Assembly (NCBI RefSeq): GCF_009601505.1
Contig: NZ_WITC01000066.1
Coordinates: forward strand, 1-64,000
Reading direction: 5' to 3'
DNA from: Sinorhizobium terangae
GTDB taxonomy: Bacteria > Pseudomonadota > Alphaproteobacteria > Rhizobiales > Rhizobiaceae
Length of the DNA: 64,000 bases
Part shown: in pieces, positions 37,763 to 46,630 of the stretch
Position numbering within the stretch: the stretch's first letter is position 1
Layout of the letters: every line of letters begins with the position of its first letter
The notes under the pieces: generated by a model
The model's database searches: none
Seen by the model: only the letters and a program-made list of their open reading frames with translations
What the model was told of the DNA's origin: nothing
Made by a program: the position numbers and the translations under genes

Positions 37763-38491
37763 TATAGCTTTCTTATGCAGAACAGATATCAGATTTGTGC
37801 GTACAAGACATAATCATATTTCCTTTTCAGATAGACTAATCGGGATCTCGATCACAGCATCGGGTGCAAAATGAACAGATGCTTACCGAAAATCGTGTCC
37901 CGTTCGCGCAAGATTTTATCCGGGTGGCGCTTCGAGCTAAACTTCTCTCAAGTGTGGCAGCATTGTCCGCTGGAATGTCCTAGCGCTACATCAACTTTCC
38001 GATGCTCTACTAACATTGGTGAAGGCGGCGCTTCCCGCCTCTGGTCAGTGGAGTCCCGAAAGAGGTATCCCTCCCCTCTAAACGACGATCCTACAAAGCG
38101 AATAATCAGGTTCACTGGCCTCAAGGATTTCCGCAATCTGGTCTGGTGTGCGATGAGGAATATGCAGCGGTACATCTGGAGCCCCAGACAACATTTTCAG
38201 CCTGGGGTGTGAGCGGGTAGCCAGTTGATGTTCCAACTCTCAGCGGAATTTCTTGTGCCTTTTCGACATCGATTGGACGCCTTGCCGGCACTGAGTTTGC
38301 TTTAATCGATGAACGCGGGAGCCAGGGTGAGTCATGGGCCCAGATAAACAGATGCCATGCTCAACCGAAGAGCGGGTCGCCGGCCGAGTCCAGTACCGTA
38401 AGATGTGCTCTCCATGATAACCGTCGCAGGGACCCTCGCCACGTCGCCCAGTCGCGTCTCGCGTCGAGTTGGGAGGGGCTCGTACACCGTG
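37763..38491. other. Non-coding gap with a possible decayed gene fragment
   Basis: No intact gene was found. On the minus strand a 53-codon open stretch (38239-38078, no start codon) reads like protein (SGAPDVPLHIPHRTPDQIAEI) and ends at a TAG, so it may be the C-terminal relic of a lost polysaccharide gene. Shorter frames on both strands show no family features. Confidence 0.3.
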
Positions 38492-39985
38492 ATGCAAGGC
38501 AAATTGGCTTGGCCAGTTCGCTTGTTTCTCCTGAGCCTCTTTTTACCGTGGACGATAAAACTGGGGTCGCTCGCCCTTTCGCCATACCGGATCGTTCTCA
38601 TTGCATTGCTTGGTCCGTGCCTCTTGCGCTGGGTCGGCGGGAAGGCGGGACGTGTCAGGGCGCCGGACGTCCTGCTTTTTCTCTACTGCTTCTGGGGTGC
38701 GATCAGCCTCACGGTGGCCCACGGCTTCCAACAGTCCATCGAGCCGGCAGGAATACTCTTCATCGAAACGGCAGGGGCGTACCTGCTCGCCCGCACCTAT
38801 ATCAGTGACGCAAGCGATTTTTATCGTGCAGTTCGCCTGCTGTTCCTGATCGTGGCGGCCCTGGCGCCGTTCGCCATCATCGAGGCACTCAGCGATCGCG
38901 ACATCCTGCTTGAATTGTTTTCCACTGTATTGCCGTCCCACCCTGTTGCCATCACAGAGCCCCGTTGGGGACTGAGACGTGTACAAGGTACGCTCGACCA
39001 CCCAATTTTGTTTGGTGTTGTCTGCGGTAGTGTGCTTGCGTTGGTGCACCTGGTGCTTGGCTATCAGGAGAAACCATTCATGAAATGGACCAAGTCCGGG
39101 ATTGTCGCAGTAACGAGTTTCCTCGCCCTTTCATCAGGTCCGCTGACGGCGTTGATCTTTCAAGCGCTAATGATCGCATGGAATTGGTTGCTGCGCAGTT
39201 ACGTTCACCGGTGGAAAATACTTTGGGTGCAAATGCTCACGGTTTACGTCTTCATCGCGGCGGCATCAAATCAATCTGTTCCAGAGTTCTTTATCACCCA
39301 CTTTTCATTTGACACGTATTCCGCCGGCTATCGGGTACTAATCTGGAATTTTGGCTCGGCATCCGTTCTCAACCACCCATTGTTCGGAGTGGGCTTCAAC
39401 AGGTGGGATCGACCAATATGGATGCCCGAAAGCATTGATATGTTCTGGCTTACGCATGCAATATATTACGGAATTCCTGGGGTAGCCTTAATAATGTCCT
39501 CATATCTTACACTTTTATTTCATGTAAGTATCAAAGAAGGGTTTGACGAGAAACTGAACAGCTACCGGACGGCATATCTGATTGCGATGGGCGCGTTTTT
39601 CCTGGTTGGCTGGACCGTACACTTCTGGAACGCGACCTATGTCTTGTTTATATTCTTGTGGGCGAGCGGCGCCTGGATGCTCAACATTCCCGGGTCTCAG
39701 GTCGACAGACACAATGTGCATGGCAGTGTCGGAGCAAAGCGAGGGCAAATACGAACGCTCGAAGCCCAGATACAGGGCTCGACCGACGGAATGAGGGCGC
39801 CTTTGATCGTTGGCCGACCTTCGCCGGGCCGTGAGGAGGAAGTCCTGATGGATGCGCCGCGCCGCCCCCTCGCTTCTGGTGAGCGTTCGTCCCCTTTTGG
39901 CGCGGTCAACAACAGGACTGCCAGCCTGTGGCCCGCCCGCAAACAGGCACCTCATGCCAGGCAGCCGCGGCGGGGACCGATCTAA
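38492..39985 (+). CDS. Wzy/O-antigen ligase-type membrane protein
   Basis: Inner-membrane protein of about 497 residues with 10-12 hydrophobic helices and the large periplasmic loop of the Wzy_C/O-antigen ligase family (FNFG/FNRW region: LNHPLFGVGFNRWDRP). It probably polymerises repeat units after flipping. GGGAGGGG lies 13 nt before the ATG at 38492; GTG at 38405 or ATG at 38414 are possible longer starts without a good site. The last 95 or so residues are hydrophilic, Arg/Pro-rich and unlike a membrane protein, so the C-terminus may be a recent extension. Confidence 0.85.
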   Translation: MQGKLAWPVRLFLLSLFLPWTIKLGSLALSPYRIVLIALLGPCLLRWVGGKAGRVRAPDVLLFLYCFWGAISLTVAHGFQQSIEPAGILFIETAGAYLLARTYISDASDFYRAVRLLFLIVAALAPFAIIEALSDRDILLELFSTVLPSHPVAITEPRWGLRRVQGTLDHPILFGVVCGSVLALVHLVLGYQEKPFMKWTKSGIVAVTSFLALSSGPLTALIFQALMIAWNWLLRSYVHRWKILWVQMLTVYVFIAAASNQSVPEFFITHFSFDTYSAGYRVLIWNFGSASVLNHPLFGVGFNRWDRPIWMPESIDMFWLTHAIYYGIPGVALIMSSYLTLLFHVSIKEGFDEKLNSYRTAYLIAMGAFFLVGWTVHFWNATYVLFIFLWASGAWMLNIPGSQVDRHNVHGSVGAKRGQIRTLEAQIQGSTDGMRAPLIVGRPSPGREEEVLMDAPRRPLASGERSSPFGAVNNRTASLWPARKQAPHARQPRRGPI

Positions 39986-40737
39986 ATTGAGACAGTCCTC
40001 GTTACGGCGAACGATTGGTCATTCATCGATGTTTCAGGTCGCGGGAAATGCCACGGCCGAACAGGATTGCTGGATAAGAAGATGTTACGGCCGAGTCTGC
40101 TTAAAAGGTGGTAGACGACGTAGCGCCATATACTGCGGATGTATCATTTAATAAGACACACCTCATCGCTGCATGCGTGCAAAATACTCCTTATTTTAGG
40201 CACAGCACCCCAAATTGGTCGTTTCATCCTTACGATCGCTATAGTAGTCTAGATTTTATTAGACTTTACTTAAATATTTATTCACTGAAGTTTAGTGATG
40301 AGGTGGCGCGCTGGGTCATCAGTCGTACGTATCGAATGACCTTAACGACGCGCCAAAGGGAGCCATAGGCAGCCATGAGCTCAATGGGACCTGATAGCGG
40401 CAGAGATTTCCCCGTCCCGATTGCGTGCCGGAGGATGATGCATCCGTACGTCGAAAGAGGTACGTCTACTATAAGATTTTGGGGGTCTTTAACCTACATT
40501 GGAATAGGGCAGACTGGGAATGACGGCTTGGGCCTGCCTGGGGGCAGCGGCCGCGCGCCCTTGGTTAGTTCACGTTATAAATATCAATCAATGCTTATGT
40601 AGTGAATTTCGTTTAAGGGCTGCGTAGATTGCCACGTTTTCAGTCGAAATCTGCGGTGTAGGATCTCGCGCAAGCTTTAAATGTCAACACGTCAAACAAA
40701 TTTGCGAACGAGATTGCTATTGGGGAGACGTATAACT
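39986..40737. promoter_or_regulatory. Long AT-rich gap before second luxR-type gene
   Basis: Over 700 bp with no credible gene; several short frames have no ribosome site or family features. The AT content is clearly above that of the neighbouring genes, most visibly near 40190-40290. It may be a long regulatory leader of the regulator gene or the scar of lost DNA. Confidence 0.4.
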
Positions 40738-41514
40738 ATGAAATTGATTAGCCATGGAAAAGATATACAAAACGACATTCCCACGCAAGTTGACAACAAT
40801 ATCGACACAGGCACAGAACAGCCTTCCTTTCCGGAGCGCTTGCTTGTGATTATCGACAGTCGGGCGCTTGATCGCCAATGCCTGGCGCAAAGCATAGTGT
40901 CCCACAAGGCTGACATGCGTGTCCTGGCATTCGGATCGATCGAAGAATGGCGGCGACAGCGACACCTACACCCTCCATTGTCCTCGATCCTCCTGAATGT
41001 AGGCGGTAGAAAGATCGTTGATCCGGCCGTTGCCGAGGAAATAAGGAAGCTCGCTTCCGAGTTCGAACCGGTGCCGGTGATTGTGCTGGCTGATACGGAC
41101 GAGCTCGCCCAGATCATGAAGGCGCTCGAGTATGGCGCCAAGGGCTATATCCCTTCCTCGGTCAGCATCGATGTCTGTATCGAGGCGATCGACCTCGCCG
41201 TAGCCGGCGGGACCTTCGTTCCAGCAAGCAGTGTATTCGCCATGCGTCGGCTGCTCGAGTCGGGCAATGCGGTCGCGCGCCCTTTGGCCGGCATGTTTAC
41301 CGCGCGTCAGGCCGAAGTGGTGGAGGCACTGCGGCGTGGCAAGGCAAACAAGATCATTGCCTATGAACTCAACCTGCGGGAAAGCACCGTCAAGGTTCAC
41401 ATCCGCAACATCATGAAGAAGGTCAAGGCGACGAACAGGACGGAAGTCGCCTATAAGATCAATGATCTGTTTCCCAGCGATCCTGCAACCGACGGGACGA
41501 ACTGGTCAGATCAC
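40738..41514 (+). CDS. LuxR/NarL-type regulator lacking the phospho-acceptor Asp
   Basis: A 258-residue regulator inside the polysaccharide locus. The receiver-like domain covers about 34-155 and ends in the usual GAKGYI strand, but the acceptor position is Asn87 (SILLNVGG) and the conserved Lys after GYI is Ser, so phosphorylation as in NarL is unlikely. The LuxR helix-turn-helix is at 187-247 (FTARQAEVVEALRRGKANK, NLRESTVKVHIRNIMKKV). ATG at 40738 has GGGGAG upstream; an ATG at 40681 adds 19 residues. Likely controls the flanking polysaccharide genes. Confidence 0.87.
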
Positions 41515-41612
41515 TGAGCCGAACCAGGGCAATAAGGCCGGGACACTCGTTCCCGGGCACGTTCGACACCCGCTGGACGAGAGGCACGCCGGGGCCTTAG
41601 CGAGAATGGCAC

Positions 41613-42293
41613 TCAAAAGCCCGTGCCGCGCAGGACAACGAAGATAGTCCTCGACAGAATCGACAGATCCGTACCGAAGGACATGATGCCAGCATAGCGT
41701 GTGTCGTATGTTGCGCGCTGAGCGAAACTGGACATGTTGCGCTCGCTGATCTGCCAGAGCCCGGTAATCCCCGGACGCAAGCTGAAGTACGCACTGCCGG
41801 GATACTGAGACCGCTGGTCCGGCAGCATCGGCCGCGGACCGACAAGGCTCATGTCGCCAAGAAGGACATTCAGGAGCTGCGGCAACTCGTCGGCGGAATA
41901 TTTGCGCAGATATTTGCCAAGCATCGTAACCCGCGGATCGTTCTGAAGCTTCTGCGTGCGATCCCATTCGATGCGGGCCAGCGGATCGGCATCCAGGTAT
42001 TCCTGTAGCCTTTGCTCCGCGTCCGGAACCATGGTCCGAAGCTTCCAGAGATGGAAAACCCGCCCCCCTTTGCCGAGCCGCGCCTGGCGAAAGAAAGCCT
42101 TCTCGCCATCCAGGCGAACGAGAAGTACCAGAACTGCGACAATCGCCAGGGCAAATGGCGCGATCATCAATGTGAACGCAATGTCGAAACCACGCTTGGC
42201 CGCAAGATAGGATCGCCGCGGGCCGACCGCTGAATCGTGCGACGCGGGCGGTGCGATAAGCCAATGGGGATATAACCTGGGACTTTTCGGCAT
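41613..42293 (-). CDS. ExoY-like undecaprenyl-phosphate sugar transferase
   Basis: Initiating transferase that puts the first sugar-1-phosphate on undecaprenyl phosphate at the inner membrane. The 226-residue size and single N-terminal helix ([23 protein letters not shown]) match the short monotopic ExoY/PglC group, not the long WbaP type. Catalytic core: [57 protein letters not shown]. The ATG at 42293 has GGAG six bases before; a GTG at 42305 is an alternative. First sugar probably Gal or Glc by family. Confidence 0.93.
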   Translation of the reverse strand: MPKSPRLYPHWLIAPPASHDSAVGPRRSYLAAKRGFDIAFTLMIAPFALAIVAVLVLLVRLDGEKAFFRQARLGKGGRVFHLWKLRTMVPDAEQRLQEYLDADPLARIEWDRTQKLQNDPRVTMLGKYLRKYSADELPQLLNVLLGDMSLVGPRPMLPDQRSQYPGSAYFSLRPGITGLWQISERNMSSFAQRATYDTRYAGIMSFGTDLSILSRTIFVVLRGTGF

Positions 42294-42583
42294 TGCGCTC
42301 TCCACGACTGATAGTGGAACTCACCGCAAGCGCAGATCTCTCTGCCCATCCCAAATATAAATTCGAGTTAGGAGGTATATTATTTGCGTTAATAATATTG
42401 ATTTCTGCCTTGCAGAAATATTAGACATTTTTTCTGTCGAGACATCAATAAATACCCATTAGACAATTAGTTCTAGTACTAGTTATTTCGCGATAGCGCT
42501 TTACCAATATGCCGCAACATCAAGAATTGCTTTCGCATATTCTCGATGATCCGGGGTAGCACGCAAGCAATACGTAAAATGAC
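42294..42583. promoter_or_regulatory. AT-rich exoY-like gene upstream region with palindromes
   Basis: ATTTCTGC (42401-42408) and GCAGAAAT (42412-42419) form a perfect 8-bp hairpin with a 3-nt loop, and CTAGTACTAG at 42473-42482 is a perfect palindrome suited to a dimeric regulator. A related ACTAGTACC lies upstream of the Wzz-like gene near 43948. No gene is present. Confidence 0.45.
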
Positions 42584-43507
42584 TCAGGTCTTTTCTCTGT
42601 TCCAGTTCTCAACCAGTGAGGCTGCGTTTTGGTGGAGCGCCAGGTTGAACATCAAACCGGCGCGATAAAGCCGGACTCGGATCAGGCATGCCAGAGCAAA
42701 CAGTCTGCTGCGGCCGCCCGAGATACGGTCCGAAACCAGGATTCTGAACATCTCGATCAGAGGAGAGGCGCCGATCATCACTCCACCCGCCAGCCACCGG
42801 AGCTTCGCTGTCGGACTATCACCAACCTTCCGGAACTCGTGAGCGACGTGTCGGTCCCATCGCCGCGCCAGTTGCGCGAAAGATCTGCAGGAAGGCGTGA
42901 GAACTTTCGCCTCGGGCAGATAGGCCAGCCGATGGCCCAGCGCGGTCGCACGCCTTCCCCATTCCGTGTCCTCCATCGTGGAAATGCCCCCAAAGGGACC
43001 GACCGAGCGGAAGACCCGCGTTCGAACCGCCATGTTGCCGGTTGCGGCAAAGCCGTGACTTTCGACGTAAAGGCGAGCGCGATAGCTGTAGATGCTTTCA
43101 TAGAGTTCGATCGATGTCGGTCGTTCCGGATCGGCCATCAGAACTCCAATGTCGCCACCGACCACATCGATATCAGGATTTCCGGCCAGGAACTCTACGA
43201 TCGCGCGCACCCAGCCATGCTGCGCCACGCAGTCCGCATCGATGAAGGCCAGGAGGTCGGATCGGGCCGCTTTTGCACCCCGGTTCCGGGCGGGGCCAGG
43301 ACCCGGAACCAGCTCGTACTCCAGGCATACCCCGGCAAAACTCGAGCAGACGGCATCGGGCCGTTCGGCCGAACCGTTGTCGACGACGATGATCTCGAAG
43401 GGAATGCCGTCCGCGCGCTGCGCGTCGAGAGAAAGCAAGCAGCGACGCAGATTGTCAGGCTCGTTGAGATGCGGGATGACCACGCTTAGACGTGGAGCAG
43501 CGTGCAT
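42584..43507 (-). CDS. GT2-family glycosyltransferase, membrane-associated type
   Basis: A 307-residue GT-A inverting transferase. It begins LSVVIPHLNEPDNLRRCLLSL, with IIVVDNGS, the GPGPARNRGAKAARSDLLAFIDADC core (DAD metal motif) and TMEDTEWGRRA as acceptor ED motif. Two weakly hydrophobic stretches at the C-terminus suggest membrane association. ATG at 43507 has AGGG before it. It precedes the exoY-like gene in the same direction but with a 290-bp gap. Confidence 0.9.
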   Translation of the reverse strand: MHAAPRLSVVIPHLNEPDNLRRCLLSLDAQRADGIPFEIIVVDNGSAERPDAVCSSFAGVCLEYELVPGPGPARNRGAKAARSDLLAFIDADCVAQHGWVRAIVEFLAGNPDIDVVGGDIGVLMADPERPTSIELYESIYSYRARLYVESHGFAATGNMAVRTRVFRSVGPFGGISTMEDTEWGRRATALGHRLAYLPEAKVLTPSCRSFAQLARRWDRHVAHEFRKVGDSPTAKLRWLAGGVMIGASPLIEMFRILVSDRISGGRSRLFALACLIRVRLYRAGLMFNLALHQNAASLVENWNREKT

Positions 43508-44070
43508 TTGTGACCCTACGTGCGTTGAGCGGAATGGCGATGGTCGACGCGCCTCCCGACAGGGGTGAGCAGCCGACTTTGACAGCATGACCGCGCGAGC
43601 CGGTGTTTGGAAGTCGCCTGAAGCGCGAGCCGCAGCAGCAGATTGGGTGAAACGGTTAGGCGAATGCCGGTTTGCAGTGCCGCCGTCGAGGTGATGGCCT
43701 ACCCTCTTTCGGTGGAGGCGACGGTCGCGAAGGCCCCTTCGCCTGACAGAATGCCCGGCATCCCTTCCGCTTTCAGTGGCTTGTACCTCCGGAAAGGGCC
43801 TGCCCTTGCCGGCGCGTAGCGCACGCCCGGTGCGGCAGCAGTCCCGGCCGCGACAAATACAACCCGTGAAAGCTCTACATGGGAGGTCATGCGTCAGACG
43901 CGAATCCGAGCGTAAGACATAGGTTGAAAGAGCCTACTCGAAGGAACTAGTACCGGAGGTGGAGGCGCGCTCGGTCACCCCCCATTGATCATCTATCACC
44001 CGCCTCGTAACCGCTTGAAGATGAATACTTGGCACGGTGCCGCTCAAGTCCAAGTTCGGGTGACCTTGCG
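43508..44070. promoter_or_regulatory. Divergent region between GT2 and Wzz-like genes
   Basis: No gene was recognised in 563 bp. AACTAGTACC near 43947 resembles half of the CTAGTACTAG palindrome upstream of the exoY-like gene, hinting at a common regulator. Both flanking genes must be transcribed from here. Confidence 0.35.
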
Positions 44071-45639
44071 ATGCGCGATGTGGATGTACGCTTCTACATT
44101 TCGATCTTGTGGCGAAGGCTGCCGTACATCCTGGCGATCACCATCTCGGCGCTGGCGGTTTCCGTTCTGGTCGCGCGCATACTTCCTCCCGTCTATCGGG
44201 CCAGCGCCAAGATCCTCGTGGAAGCGCCGCAGATTCCAGCGGACCTGGCGCGTTCGACGGTGCCGACAAATGCCGTGGACCAGTTCCAGATCATCCGGCA
44301 GCAGATCACCACGCGCGAGTATCTTCTGGCGCTGGCGGACAAGCTCGATCTCTACGGCAACAAGCTATCGGGCGAGAAGCGGTCTGGCGACGAGGAGCTC
44401 TCCAGCGAGGATATCGTCGAGGACATGCGGTCCCGCATCACTTTCGAACAGTTGGAGACGCTGAGCGCCAATACGGGAGCGAGCATCTTCGACGTAAGCT
44501 TCGCGGCTGGCGAGCCGGTGCTGGCGGCAAAGACCGTCAATGAGCTCGTGGCAATGATCCTGCGCAGCAATCAGCGCCAGCGCACAGACCGCGCCGGCGA
44601 CACGCTGCGGTTTTTCGACCGGGAGGTCGCGAGGCTTGGATCCGACCTGAACCGACTTGAGGCCGATCTCCTCAAATTCAAGAGCGAGAACAAGGACACG
44701 CTACCCGAGAGCCTCGATTTCCGTCGCCGGCAGCAAATCAGCCAGCAGGAGCGGCTGATTTTGCTCGAGCGTGAGGAGGCCGCTCTTCGCAGCAGGCGCA
44801 GCAGTCTCATGGATGCTTATGCCACCGGCGCTCTGTCGGTCGACAGCGGCCCGGTCACGCCTGAGCAGCAGATGCTTCAGGATCTGAATCGCGCCTTGGC
44901 TGAGCAACTCGCGATCTTTTCCGAAAAGAGCCCCAATATCATAGCACTGCGTGCTCGGATTGCGTCGTTGCAGCGTGGTCTGCCGTCCAGTCAGGCAATG
45001 GATACCTCCGGGAGCAAGAAGGCACTGTCCGGGCTTGATCTTCAGCTTTCGGACGTCGATCAGCGCCTGGTGGTCATAAGCCAGGAAAAGGCTTCCATCA
45101 CGCAAAACATAGCCGACCTGACGCGGTCGATCGTGGCGACACCGGCCAGCGAAACGGCCCTCAATTCGCTCGAACGGAACAGGCTGAATGTCCAGACGCA
45201 ATACAACGCCGCGATCGCACGGCGTGCGGAGGCCCTGATAGGCGAGCAGATCGAGCTACGCTCCGATGGCGGACGCCTTTCGCTGCTCGAGCCCGCGTCG
45301 CCACCCCAATCGCCTGTAGGCCCAAACCGGCGGCGTATCGTCGGCATCGGCGGCGCGGCGGGAATCGGGCTCAGCCTCGCCCTTGTGGCACTGCTTGAAA
45401 TCCTCAACAGGACAGTGCGTAGGCCATCGGAACTGGCCCAATTGCTTCAATACCAACCGCTCGCAACCATCCCGCATATCGCGACGCCAGCCGAGTTGCG
45501 CGCCGCCGGCCGCAAACGAAGGGTGGCGCGAGGCATAGCGGCGGCGCTCGTCGCCGCGGGCATTCCGGGCACATTGGCCACCATCCATTACTATTATTCG
45601 CCGATTGAACTCGTATTCGAGAATTTTATTTCGAATTAG
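44071..45639 (+). CDS. Wzz/ExoP-N-type polysaccharide co-polymerase
   Basis: A 522-residue inner-membrane chain-length regulator. Residues about 1-60 form the Wzz domain with helix 1 (LWRRLPYILAITISALAVSVLVARI), the periplasmic part (about 60-425) has long coiled coils (RFFDREVARLGSDLNRLEADLLKFKSENKD) and a GNVR-like end, and helix 2 lies near 430-455. A short cytoplasmic tail follows, but no kinase domain: the ATPase is the next, separate gene at 45716, unlike fused ExoP/Wzc. ATG at 44071 fits GGTGA at 8 nt. Confidence 0.9.
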   Translation: MRDVDVRFYISILWRRLPYILAITISALAVSVLVARILPPVYRASAKILVEAPQIPADLARSTVPTNAVDQFQIIRQQITTREYLLALADKLDLYGNKLSGEKRSGDEELSSEDIVEDMRSRITFEQLETLSANTGASIFDVSFAAGEPVLAAKTVNELVAMILRSNQRQRTDRAGDTLRFFDREVARLGSDLNRLEADLLKFKSENKDTLPESLDFRRRQQISQQERLILLEREEAALRSRRSSLMDAYATGALSVDSGPVTPEQQMLQDLNRALAEQLAIFSEKSPNIIALRARIASLQRGLPSSQAMDTSGSKKALSGLDLQLSDVDQRLVVISQEKASITQNIADLTRSIVATPASETALNSLERNRLNVQTQYNAAIARRAEALIGEQIELRSDGGRLSLLEPASPPQSPVGPNRRRIVGIGGAAGIGLSLALVALLEILNRTVRRPSELAQLLQYQPLATIPHIATPAELRAAGRKRRVARGIAAALVAAGIPGTLATIHYYYSPIELVFENFISN

Positions 45640-45715
45640 CACAAGAATGTTTGATATAACATTATCGGATCTAAAATAACAACAACAACTATACGATAAG
45701 GGTCACCAACAAATC

Positions 45716-46507
45716 ATGGAAAGTATTTCCACATCGCTCCAGGGAATCGCCCAGGTCCGCGCCATAGATCGAGCTTCGGAACAGACAATTCATGCCTGCT
45801 CGCGGATCGAGAGTGAGGTAGTTTGGGCCGGCCTGCCGGCGCTTCGCATCGATCCTGCGATCCTCGCCCAAAATCGCGTTGTTACCATCAACCGATCGAC
45901 CCCGGCGCGCACTCCATTCGACATGATGCGCACGAAGATCCTGCAAACGTTGCGGCAGAACAATTGGACGTCCGTCGCGATCACCTCCCCCGCGCCCAGC
46001 TGTGGCAAAACCTTCCTCGCATTGAACCTGGCATTCAGCCTGGCTGACCAGAAGGATTGCCGCACCCTGCTCGTCGACGTCGATTTGAGACGGCCGCAGA
46101 TCGGCGAGAGGCTCGGGGTGACGGGCTCGCCACCATTTGAAAGCTTCCTCAACGGCCGGAGTGAAATCAGCGAGGTCTTCCTGCGCCACGACAGCAATCT
46201 GGCTGTCGGCGTCAACGGGCAGCCAGTGCCGTTTTCGGCGGAAACGCTGCAAAGCCCCGAGACGACAAGAGTATTGCGGGAACTACGGCAAAGGATGAGT
46301 CCGGATGTCATCCTCTACGATATGTCGTCCATGCTTTCCACCGACGACGTCATAGCGTTTTTGCCGAATGTTGACTGCGTGATCCTGGTCGCGGCGGCCG
46401 AGCGGACCACACTCTCTGAAGTCGATTCCTGCGAGCAGTATCTGTCTGAGAAGAGCAACGTCCTTGGTGTTGTGCTGAACGACTGCCGCTTTCACCACGG
46501 CTATTGA
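45716..46507 (+). CDS. CpsD/BY-kinase-like ATPase, atypical
   Basis: A 263-residue cytoplasmic P-loop protein related to the kinase half of ExoP/Wzc. The Walker A is SPAPSCGKTF (91-100), where autokinases usually have G-E-G-K-S/T, and Walker A' is LLVDVDLRRP (Asp121, Asp123). The C-terminus has no tyrosine cluster, only one Tyr as the final residue, so classical autophosphorylation is doubtful. It lies 76 bp after the Wzz-like gene and probably partners it in controlling polymer length or export. Confidence 0.85.
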   Translation: MESISTSLQGIAQVRAIDRASEQTIHACSRIESEVVWAGLPALRIDPAILAQNRVVTINRSTPARTPFDMMRTKILQTLRQNNWTSVAITSPAPSCGKTFLALNLAFSLADQKDCRTLLVDVDLRRPQIGERLGVTGSPPFESFLNGRSEISEVFLRHDSNLAVGVNGQPVPFSAETLQSPETTRVLRELRQRMSPDVILYDMSSMLSTDDVIAFLPNVDCVILVAAAERTTLSEVDSCEQYLSEKSNVLGVVLNDCRFHHGY

Positions 46508-46630
46508 GGCGGGAGCGAAGAGAGCGGGCACTGCACCGGATCCGCGGAGGGAAATCGATCGCGCCCGACCGAGGGAACTTACCGAGGTTATTGCGATGAG
46601 CGTCGAGCATGGTCAGAAGGAGAGGCCGGC

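Noticed and set aside
40108..40602. Short plus-strand frames of 75-86 codons in the AT-rich gap
   Set aside because: No ribosome site, no family features and unusual composition; treated as non-coding.
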